The translations under genes were made by a program, and so were the position numbers. A stretch of DNA of 57,721 nt from SIAF01 sp046152955 (GTDB lineage: Bacteria; Planctomycetota; Planctomycetia; Planctomycetales; Planctomycetaceae), in NCBI GenBank assembly GCA_046152955.1, contig JBJXGA010000406.1, forward strand, positions 1 through 57,721, read 5' to 3'. The notes under the pieces are model-generated. The model saw nothing but the letters and a program-made list of their open reading frames with translations. It ran no database searches and had not been told where the DNA came from. Shown here piece by piece: positions 51,622 through 57,721 of this stretch; within the stretch, counting starts at the first letter, position 1; each line of letters starts with the position of its first letter.

Positions 51622-51921
51622 ATGATCGAACTGAACAACGATTGCCACGTGTGCATTCCGTTGCGACTGCTCCCCGAATTGTATGGAGCCTCGCAGAGCG
51701 ATTTGAGACAAGTCGAAGTCATGGGTTTCGGTCAGACGATCGAGTGGCCGACCCTCGATCAGCAGTTCGATGTCTTGCAGCTCGTCGCCGACGCCGTGGG
51801 AGCCTTGCCGCTGTTGCCAGCGCGCGGCCAGCAGGCCGGCAGTGTGCCGCCCAGAGCTGCGGGACGCGACAACGGTATGAAAAGAAGTCGGTCGCGCAAG
51901 CGTTGTCCCTCGTCTGCCTGA
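51622..51921 (+). CDS. DUF2442-like protein, N-terminally shortened
   Basis: 99 residues from ATG 51622 (GTG 51619 possible), preceded by GGGGAG. IELNNDCHVCIPLRLLPEL, followed by VEVMGFGQTIEWPTLDQQFD, corresponds to the core of DUF2442 proteins, which often accompany DUF4160 genes in toxin-antitoxin-like pairs. Family members usually have 15-50 more residues at the N-terminus; here the region upstream is repeat copy B, which may have replaced them. No DUF4160 gene is present. Confidence 0.6.
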   Translation: MIELNNDCHVCIPLRLLPELYGASQSDLRQVEVMGFGQTIEWPTLDQQFDVLQLVADAVGALPLLPARGQQAGSVPPRAAGRDNGMKRSRSRKRCPSSA

Positions 51922-52085
51922 TCTCCAGAGCGATGGCTGGCCGCTACTTACACCAGAAACTCCGGACCGCATGGCTCTCCGTTCGAAGTTGCCCATAGAA
52001 TTGATGCCGCTTTCATCGCTTGTTCCATTTCCATTTGGAAAACCAGGTTTGGAGATCGACACGACGGTAGCGAAACGCTACCGTC

Positions 52086-52460
52086 ATGAGCATGAGTCAA
52101 CCTGTAAAACTCTCCGATGACTTGGTACTTGATGCGCGATTGACGGCAAAGACTGCTGAGCGGTCGATCGCCGGGCAGATCGAGTTTTGGGCGCAACTCG
52201 GCCGAGCAATCGAGCCGTTGTTGGAAGGATCGCGTGTATTAGCTCTCAGGCGGTCAGGTTCTGTGCCTCCCTTGTCCGAGTGCCTGAGCGAGGCGGATTC
52301 GTCTGCGGGCCGCCGTCGAGTCGCCGACTATTTGAATTCTCGCCCGTTTCCGCATTACGAACCGGCACCTGGCGCGCCGGGAATGTTGGTTCGTGTGGAG
52401 CAAGATGGCCGACGGACAATCGGACGGTTCGTCGATCGAGAGTTCCGACCTGCCGAATGA
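52086..52460 (+). CDS. ParD-like antitoxin
   Basis: 124 residues (ATG 52086 or 52092). The N-terminal ribbon-helix-helix type motif VKLSDDLVLDARLTAKTAER, followed by SIAGQIEFWAQLGRAIEPLL, is the ParD-like antitoxin family. The C-terminal part (ADYLNSRPFPHYEPAPGAPG, RRTIGRFVDREFRPAE) is the known extension seen when the partner is a zeta-type toxin. The toxin start follows after 6 bases, so this was an operon; the toxin is now broken. Confidence 0.8.
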   Translation: MSMSQPVKLSDDLVLDARLTAKTAERSIAGQIEFWAQLGRAIEPLLEGSRVLALRRSGSVPPLSECLSEADSSAGRRRVADYLNSRPFPHYEPAPGAPGMLVRVEQDGRRTIGRFVDREFRPAE

Positions 52461-52466
52461 CGGACC

Positions 52467-52774
52467 ATGGGCTTCTCCCTGTTTGATCAGCGGCCCATCG
52501 TGGTGGCGATTGCCGGACCGAATGGGGCGGGTAAGACGACGTTTTTCCATGCTCATCTCAGGGAGGGGATGACGTTCCGCTCGACAAGCTACGTTCACGG
52601 TTCGCACGCACGCTGGCAAATCTGAGGGAGGCGATCTCGCGACTGCCACATGTCCTGATCTTCGACAATAGCGACCTGAGCGTCCCGTATCGTCTGATCG
52701 CGGTTTTCGAGCACGGTCAACTGCGTGACCTGCGGAGGCCGACGCCAGAGTGGCGGCAACGTCTGATGTCTTAA
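52467..52774 (+). pseudogene. Zeta-type toxin with large internal deletion
   Basis: The start GFSLFDQRPIVVAIAGPNGA with Walker A GPNGAGKTT (17-25) is intact to HAHLREG. Then the frame shifts, and the next frame reads DDVPLDKLRSRFARTLANL, REAISRLPHVLIFDNSDL and PYRLIAVFEHGQ to TAA 52774, the C-terminal part of the same family. About 100 or more residues between, which normally carry the substrate and catalytic residues, are gone. The enzyme cannot work; the antitoxin upstream is intact. Confidence 0.8.
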
Positions 52775-53030
52775 GCGCCTTGATCGCGCTAGACAGGGCC
52801 ATCGCTCGCAAACGTGTCGGCAACCTGGTGGCGATGTGCCACGCTCGTGATGCAGGTGACGGTTCGCTCTCTTCGATCGCTCTGACCCAGGCACCCGTGG
52901 CAGAGAACGATATCGCATCATGGGCACTCTCGCCACCCTTGAGCTTGTCTCAGCAGAGCAATGCCTGGCAGCTATCGCTGGAAACTCCAAATCGCCCAAC
53001 TCTCCATTCGAGCTCGCCTCGATGGAAGCT
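52775..53030. other. Non-coding accessory stretch
   Basis: Open frames cross it, but no motif or start site is convincing. It leads into the inverted-repeat complex at 53031. Confidence 0.45.
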
Positions 53031-53307
53031 ACCGCGAAGCGGTTTCACACAATGGCCTGGGGTCGCGGAGCGCACCCCAGGTCAGCCGCCGACAAAAATC
53101 CCTACCGCGAAGCGGTGGCACACACAGAGCGCTAGTTCACCCTTAGGTTGCCGATCGTCGCGCCGGTTTGCACCGAATCGGTGGCACATCCGCATCCCGC
53201 GAGCCCTCTCGCGTGTGCAACCGCTTCGCGGTAATCCACTGCGTGGACACTCGACCTGGGGTGCGCTATCGCGACCCCAGGCTATTTGTCTACAACCGCT
53301 TCGCGGT
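53031..53307. repeat. Complex inverted repeat with four ACCGC(GAA/TTC)GCGGT boxes
   Basis: ACCGCGAAGCGGT occurs at 53031-53043 and 53104-53116, and its complement ACCGCTTCGCGGT at 53220-53232 and 53295-53307. Between the outer and inner boxes on each side lies a hairpin: CCTGGGGTCGC...CACCCCAGG (53056-53081) and its mirror CCTGGGGTGCG...GACCCCAGG (53255-53281). The whole is one large imperfect palindrome of about 277 bases with nested small palindromes. Confidence 0.8.
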
Positions 53308-53437
53308 ACGAAGTGCCGCGGCAGCGCGCCGTTGGGTGGGAACAGCAGACCGGGAGGGCGAGGCTCCTGCCGAGCCACCGATGTGCGTTAGAGTGAATGA
53401 AAGCCCACCGTTGGGAGACTTCGAAGCGTGTTCTTTG

Positions 53438-53497
53438 GAAGCAATCTTCACCGCGGCCTCGTCAGTCCGAGGCTGACTCAGAATCGCGATCTGCGCC
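53438..53497 (-). pseudogene. Fragment of the TOPRIM-like gene found at 55261-55902
   Basis: On the minus strand this stretch reads QIAILSQPRTDEAAVKIAS, matching VAILSESPADEAAVKVLL at the start of the intact gene, and the DNA matches as well (CTTCACCGCGG, then CTCAGRATCGCGA). Similarity ends after about 20 codons. It lies at the end of the hypothetical gene 53462-53896, in another frame. Confidence 0.5.
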
Positions 53498-53896
53498 GAG
53501 GGCACCATTGCGATTCCATCTTGCGACCTGCATCTCGCATGACAACTCACGGATCGGACGCGCTTCGTCTTCAGAGAGGAGCAGTCGATCCAGGAGGAGT
53601 TTTGTTGTCTCGGCGTGTTTCCCGTCGCTTCCGACGACGATCTTGACGCGCTCGACACTGAGCGCATTTGTTTCCGTACACGTCGCGCAATTCGCGAGGC
53701 GCAGCCGCAGGAACCTTCTTGAGTCGTCTGGAGCTGGGGTGGCCGCACGCAGGGATGCAAAATCGCCCACCTCAAGTCGGCGGACGAATTCTTCGGTGTC
53801 GACTTGCAGATGCACGCTGTTGCGAGGCGCATTGGCCCAGCGATCGCACGCTTCGCAGTAAACCCCGTCGGCAAACGTGTTCCACGTACTGTTCAA
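53462..53896 (-). CDS. Hypothetical protein with CxxC pairs
   Basis: Up to 144 residues. YCEACDRW (near 13-20) and CATC (near 71) could bind zinc; between them is TEEFVRRLEVGDFASL. I do not recognise the family. The frame overlaps the gene upstream by 125 bases, so the true start may be the GTG within NSVHLQVD, or the N-terminal part may be frameshifted. Its last 15 codons run over the TOPRIM-like fragment. Confidence 0.4.
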   Translation of the reverse strand: MNSTWNTFADGVYCEACDRWANAPRNSVHLQVDTEEFVRRLEVGDFASLRAATPAPDDSRRFLRLRLANCATCTETNALSVERVKIVVGSDGKHAETTKLLLDRLLLSEDEARPIRELSCEMQVARWNRNGALGADRDSESASD

Positions 53897-54080
53897 CCAG
53901 CGCCTTTGCCCCCCTCAATGCATCCTCATCTTCCAGGTCCCAAACCCCGTTTGGGTCCAAGCGGCCAGCCGACATCGCCAGGTTTGCCAACGTCTGGCCC
54001 AAGCGCCATTCGGGACGGATTCGGCTGAGTTGTACCAACGCGGCGAGAAGGTCGAGGCGGATTTGGTCGGATGACCTCAT
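53772..54080 (-). CDS. Small conserved protein, WRLGQ family, second member
   Basis: 102 residues. IRLDLLAALVQLSRIRPEWR, then LGQTLANLAMSAG and GVWDLEDEDALRGAKALVEQ parallel the 74-residue protein at 30905-31129. After about residue 65 the tail is Arg/Ser-rich and has no counterpart, probably because the original stop was lost. Function unknown. Confidence 0.55.
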   Translation of the reverse strand: MRSSDQIRLDLLAALVQLSRIRPEWRLGQTLANLAMSAGRLDPNGVWDLEDEDALRGAKALVEQYVEHVCRRGLLRSVRSLGQCASQQRASASRHRRIRPPT

Positions 54081-54265
54081 GCTGCTTGAGCTCGCGAATT
54101 CCGATTCATTGAGGATAGCACAATTGTTGGCTCCTTGCGAATCTTTCGCAGGCGCCGAACTTCTTTTTCCGCTACTAACAACATGGTATGCTCATACAGG
54201 CAATCTGTGGATTGTCGGCCTGTCACGTCGCCGGACTGATGCCGGCCTGAGATCGACAGAGACGA

Positions 54266-55087
54266 TTGCCGGAAACGAACTCGGCTGCAGGAGGTGGACC
54301 AAGGCTGGGGGCCATCGCGGGAGACGTCATCGGATCGGTCCACGAGTGGGCCGCCACCAAGACGACGGACTTTTCTCTGTTCGTTGAGGGGTGCCTGTTC
54401 ACTGACGATACGGTCTTGACCGTTGCCGTCGCCGAACGGATGCTGCGCGGCGGGAGCTACGTCGATCTGTACCACGATTATTTCCACGCCTACCCCCATG
54501 CCGGATACGGCGGGAACTTCATCCTTTGGGCCGGCGGCCGTTGCCGCGACCCTTACAACAGTTGGGGCAATGGTTCGGCCATGCGGGTGAGTCCGATCGG
54601 GTGGGCCTGCGATTCGCTGGAGGACGTTTTGATCCAGTCGCGAGAGAGCGCCGAGGTAACGCACAACCATCCCGAGGGGGTTCGGGGCTCTCAGGCCACA
54701 GCCGCGGCGGTCTTCCTGGCGCGGTCGGGATCGACCAAGTCCGATATCCAGGCCTACATCGAGCGAGAATTCGGATACAACCTGTCCGACCGCCTGGATG
54801 ACATCCGGCGGGGTTATTGTTTCGACGTCTCCTGCCAGGGGTCAGTCCCGCAATCGATCATTGCCTTTTTGGAGGCGAACACGTTCGAGGATGCTGTCCG
54901 CAACGCCATCTCACTGGGAGGGGACGCCGATACGATGGCCTGCATTGCCGGGGGAATCGCGGAAGCCTACTTCGGCGGAGTGCCGAGTGAGATCGAGTCA
55001 CAGACGCTGGCCGTTCTGGACGAGCGGTTGCGAGGAGTTTTGAGTGAGTTTCGAGAGAGGTTTGGTGCGCGGCGGACCAAGGATTGA
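54266..55087 (+). CDS. ADP-ribosylglycohydrolase family protein, start codon doubtful
   Basis: 273 residues if TTG 54266 starts it. Homology begins at LGAIAGDVIGSVHEW. Metal-site motifs FTDDTVLTVAVAE and GGDADTMACIAGGIAEAYFG are intact, with NGSAMRVSPIGW and THNHPEGVRGSQA as expected for DraG-like enzymes that remove ADP-ribose. The codon before CTG-GGG-GCC, where relatives have ATG, is AGG (54302-54304), preceded at the right distance by AGGAGGT (54289-54295). So the ATG seems mutated; CTG 54305 or TTG 54266 may be used. Confidence 0.8.
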   Translation: MPETNSAAGGGPRLGAIAGDVIGSVHEWAATKTTDFSLFVEGCLFTDDTVLTVAVAERMLRGGSYVDLYHDYFHAYPHAGYGGNFILWAGGRCRDPYNSWGNGSAMRVSPIGWACDSLEDVLIQSRESAEVTHNHPEGVRGSQATAAAVFLARSGSTKSDIQAYIEREFGYNLSDRLDDIRRGYCFDVSCQGSVPQSIIAFLEANTFEDAVRNAISLGGDADTMACIAGGIAEAYFGGVPSEIESQTLAVLDERLRGVLSEFRERFGARRTKD

Positions 55088-55260
55088 CCAAGAATTCCTG
55101 AGCGCGTTGATGGCTCAGTGCTCAAAGTGCCGGGTGGCGATCAGCCTGAAAACACGTGCGGCTATTTCCCTGGACCGCGCATAGGGACTCCTGTGTGGCC
55201 CAGTCGCGGGTTGGCGGGAGTCCCTGATCATCGGCCTCCGGCCCAATGCCAGGCCCAAAA

Positions 55261-55902
55261 TCAAATTCGCCAACTCCGAATCACAGCGGCAAAACGGCCG
55301 AACGATATCGGAAACGACTGCTCCAGAACTGTGATCGAAGCGGAGAGGCGTCTGGCATTTTCAATCGCGCGTTCGGTTTCCAGTTGAAGTCCAGGACGGT
55401 CGGTGCCATAGACCTCGGTTTTCAGTTTTCGAATCTCGCTGTACAACGATTGTCGCTGTTGTTGTCGCATCACCCAACCGGCTTCGGTACAGGCTGGATT
55501 GAGTCCGCATCGATACCAGGCTTCGATGGCTGGGACAGCGACGGCCACCGCAGTTTTTAGAGGAATGGTTCCTGGAATGGGCGAAAGAGTCTCGATGATC
55601 TTTCGTATCGATGCCTGAGTTTGACACAACCGGCAGTTCGAGGGAGCGGTGACACCGGCCTGCTCGTGCCCCTCCTGATGGACGAGCGAGTCGTCCGAAT
55701 CCAACACGATCACAAGTGCTGCTGCAGTTTGCCGATAGTGCAACTCTTTCAAGGTTGGAGGAATCGCCGCCAACACCGAATTCCAACCACCAGCGCGTGC
55801 CCGGCGGGGAATGGCTTCCACAGAAGTTTGCAGCAGGGCTTCCAGAAGCACCTTCACCGCGGCTTCGTCCGCCGGTGATTCACTCAGGATCGCGACCTTC
55901 AT
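55261..55902 (-). CDS. TOPRIM-like protein paired with AAA ATPase
   Basis: 213 residues, ATG directly after the stop of the ATPase gene. The start KVAILSESPADEAAVKVLLE has Glu8 and Asp12/Glu13, and ALVIVLDSDDSLVHQ gives a DSDD at 68-71, the usual layout of TOPRIM-type nucleases such as the DUF4276 or OLD group. NCRLCQTQ could bind zinc. The C-terminal half is not recognised. The role may be nucleolytic under control of the ATPase. A fragment of a second copy lies at 53438. Confidence 0.6.
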   Translation of the reverse strand: MKVAILSESPADEAAVKVLLEALLQTSVEAIPRRARAGGWNSVLAAIPPTLKELHYRQTAAALVIVLDSDDSLVHQEGHEQAGVTAPSNCRLCQTQASIRKIIETLSPIPGTIPLKTAVAVAVPAIEAWYRCGLNPACTEAGWVMRQQQRQSLYSEIRKLKTEVYGTDRPGLQLETERAIENARRLSASITVLEQSFPISFGRFAAVIRSWRI

Positions 55903-56910
55903 CTACGGCCCCACCGGGACGCCCCCCAGAATCCCGCTGTACCAAATCTCTCCCAGAGAGGCCCCTTCCAGGATCTGTTCAATATCGGGGAGATCGGCTA
56001 GGCGCTCAAACGTCGCCTCGCCGTCACGCCGCTGCGCGATCACGATCTCTTCCGGGTGTTCCTTGAAGAGATCGAGAAAGTAAGGCGAATGAGTGGTGGC
56101 GATGACTTGAACCGGGGCGCGGTCGTCGCCGTAGTTCTGCGGGTATGCCAGTCGATAGAGCGCATCCTGGATTTCCCGGAGCAGCCGCGGATGGATGCCG
56201 CGGTCCGGTTCTTCGAAGGCCACCAGCGGCGGCGGATCAGGGAGGTGGGTGAGCGTGAGAATGGCGAGTGCCAGCAGCGTTCCCTGTGAGAGGTGCAGTG
56301 CCGGAATGCTGCGTCCCGTGACTGTCCGGAGCGAGAATGCGCGCTGGCCGGAATCCGGAACGTCGAATAGCACCCGATCGTACTCCCAAAACCAGCGCTG
56401 CAATTCTTCATTGAGCGCTTCAAAGCGCTCGGGCGTTTTGTCTCGAAGTCGGTCGAGTACGCCCGCCAAGCCATAGCCTGTTGAATCGAGTTGGATGTCA
56501 GGTGTTAGCGGAACTGAACGACAAATCGCTTCGGAATCGAGCGAGAAAATTCGGATTCGCTGAAGGAAAGTGTTGAATGCGACTCCTGGCTCGCCTCCGA
56601 CACCGCGATTCATCGAATCCAGGTGCGAAACATCATTTCGTGTATTGAAATGCCAAGCGGAAACGGTACGGCAATCTGAGTGCGGATCTCCCCAGAATAC
56701 CGTCACCGTGACATTCGTGTCGCGTGTGGACCCGGAACTCGCGACCGCAGAATGAACCAAGTCACCACGCACTCCGACTGCTTTCAGCGCCTTCAGCGCC
56801 GTCGTCTTCCCGCTCCCGTTTGGACCAACGATGAGCGTCAACGGCCCCAGCGGAAGAGTTGCGGAGCGTAAGACCCGAAAGTTTTCGAATTGGATGCGGT
56901 CAATCAGCAT
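55903..56910 (-). CDS. AAA/ABC-type ATPase (OLD/RecF-like)
   Basis: 335 residues from ATG 56910 (LIDRIQFENFRVLRSATLPL). Walker A GPNGSGKTT (29-37), ABC-like signature LSQG (207-210), Walker B PLVAFEEPD with Glu233/234, and ATTHSPYFLD with H-loop His274. The coiled-coil part between is short, so it is of the AAA_21/OLD type rather than a full SMC. Such ATPases paired with TOPRIM or nuclease subunits form defence systems (OLD, PARIS, Septu), but no exact match is claimed. Confidence 0.8.
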   Translation of the reverse strand: MLIDRIQFENFRVLRSATLPLGPLTLIVGPNGSGKTTALKALKAVGVRGDLVHSAVASSGSTRDTNVTVTVFWGDPHSDCRTVSAWHFNTRNDVSHLDSMNRGVGGEPGVAFNTFLQRIRIFSLDSEAICRSVPLTPDIQLDSTGYGLAGVLDRLRDKTPERFEALNEELQRWFWEYDRVLFDVPDSGQRAFSLRTVTGRSIPALHLSQGTLLALAILTLTHLPDPPPLVAFEEPDRGIHPRLLREIQDALYRLAYPQNYGDDRAPVQVIATTHSPYFLDLFKEHPEEIVIAQRRDGEATFERLADLPDIEQILEGASLGEIWYSGILGGVPVGP

Positions 56911-57078
56911 GTGGCACTGGTCGATGAAGTCCCGAGAGCGTTCGTGCATTCCTCGGAAGGTGACAGCTATTCTCCCGCACCCACGGCGCCCTGTCCAGAG
57001 ACATCCAAGTGACGCGCCATGCCGGGGGGCAATGACGGAGCGCCGGTCAAGGAATCGCGCCCCGATTGGGCCTTCTTG

Positions 57079-57721
57079 TCAGAACAACTCCGTCAGCGGA
57101 CGCCCATCGGGCATCAGGTCGAACGGGCGGTTCTCCCGGTCGTAGGCCGACAGGTCGTCGATCCCCATGGCGTGGAAGACCGTGTGGGCGATGTCTTCGG
57201 CGGAGACGGGGTTGTCGGCCGGGAATTCGGCGTACCGGTCGCTCGTGCCGTACGTCTGCCCCCCGCGGATTCCTCCGCCGGCCAACAGGGTCGACATGCA
57301 GGCGGTCCAATGGTCGCGGCCGGCGCCGTCGGGACCTCCGGAACGTGGATCGCCGATCTTGGGTTTGCGTCCCATTTCGCTCGACACGATCACCAGCGTT
57401 TCGTCGAGCAGACCCCGTTGCGACAGATCGTCCAAGAGCGCGGCAAACGGGCGATCGAATTCGGGGAGCAGCCGGTCCCGCAGGCAGTTGAAGTTGTTGC
57501 CGTGTGTGTCCCACCCGCCGCCGCTCTTGCACAGCGTGTCGAGTTCCTTGTCCCCTTTCCAGAAGACGGTGATGTAGGGAACTCCCGCCTCAACCAACCG
57601 CCGTGCCATGAGCATCGTCGTCGCGTTGATCCCGTGCCCATATCGATCGCGGACTGAAAGCGGTTCCGACGCGATGTCAAACGCGGATTTCGTTTCGCGC
57701 GACATGAGCAATGAAAACGCT
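57079..57721 (-). CDS. DUF1501 protein, C-terminal part (cut by window edge)
   Basis: About 214 residues visible; the gene continues beyond the right edge. DRYGHGINATTMLMARRLVE, GGGWDTHGNNFN, VIVSSEMGRKPKIGD and GRDHWTACMSTLLAGGGIRG are family motifs. It is separate in sequence from the DUF1501 gene at 47532. The ATPase gene starts 168 bases downstream, so they may not be co-transcribed. Confidence 0.9.
   Translation of the reverse strand, partial: AFSLLMSRETKSAFDIASEPLSVRDRYGHGINATTMLMARRLVEAGVPYITVFWKGDKELDTLCKSGGGWDTHGNNFNCLRDRLLPEFDRPFAALLDDLSQRGLLDETLVIVSSEMGRKPKIGDPRSGGPDGAGRDHWTACMSTLLAGGGIRGGQTYGTSDRYAEFPADNPVSAEDIAHTVFHAMGIDDLSAYDRENRPFDLMPDGRPLTELF

Noticed and set aside
53290..53874. 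Minus-strand open frame of 194 codons across the accessory region
   Set aside because: Only its internal 20-codon piece resembles a known protein (the TOPRIM-like fragment); the rest reads repeat and antisense sequence.
55261..56910. Naming the ATPase/TOPRIM pair as PARIS
   Set aside because: Only general motifs agree; the second protein does not visibly match AriB and the ATPase is short. Kept as an unnamed candidate.

Overview
The window looks like a chromosomal segment of a planctomycete (Planctomycetota; the family cannot be fixed from this sequence). The evidence is the DUF1501, DUF1549/DUF1553, PPC-domain and WD40-cytochrome c gene set, an ECF sigma factor beside a Ser/Thr kinase, a DUF4159 protein, GC-rich codon use and many palindromic intergenic repeats.

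Layout. Positions 1-2143 hold the end of a DUF4159 gene, a long palindrome, tRNA-Ser(UGA), a decayed DUF1778/GNAT toxin-antitoxin locus and a dispersed repeat. At 2262-3902 lies a two-gene ABC exporter of the polysaccharide/teichoate type. At 4110-23769 the str, S10, spc and alpha ribosomal operons are fused into one plus-strand block: rpsL, rpsG, an EF-G-like gene, rpsJ to rpsQ, rplN to secY, map, rpmJ, rpsM, rpsK, rpsD, rpoA and rplQ. The block lacks tuf, rpmD, adk and infA. Consensus-like promoters lie before rpsL, rpsJ and rpmJ. Streptomycin-relevant residue 88 of S12 is Arg, and the EF-G lacks the usual domain IV tip motifs.

At 24011-34280 are single genes: an ankyrin protein, a HExxH metallopeptidase, a Gly-rich secreted protein, a kinase-sigma pair, a BNR+NHL secreted protein, bioB and two tandem nucleotidyltransferases with apparently leaderless promoters. 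At 34394-38538 (minus strand) a zinc-ribbon membrane protein (frameshifted at a G8 run), an RbsA-type ATPase and a ceramidase-like protein form an operon. A Cys-rich secreted protein and trmL follow. At 40168-48884 is the classic planctomycete DUF1501 - PPC - DUF1549/1553 - WD40/cytochrome c operon.

From 49 kb on the DNA is accessory and eroded: a truncated Phd antitoxin, a metallophosphoesterase, a second and inverted copy of the dispersed repeat, a truncated DUF2442 gene, a ParD-like antitoxin with a collapsed zeta toxin, a complex inverted repeat, two small hypothetical genes, an ADP-ribosylglycohydrolase that seems to have lost its ATG, and an abutting AAA ATPase/TOPRIM-like pair that is the best candidate here for an uncharacterised (possibly defence) system. 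A second DUF1501 gene runs off the right edge.

All family names come from motif reading; no database search was run.
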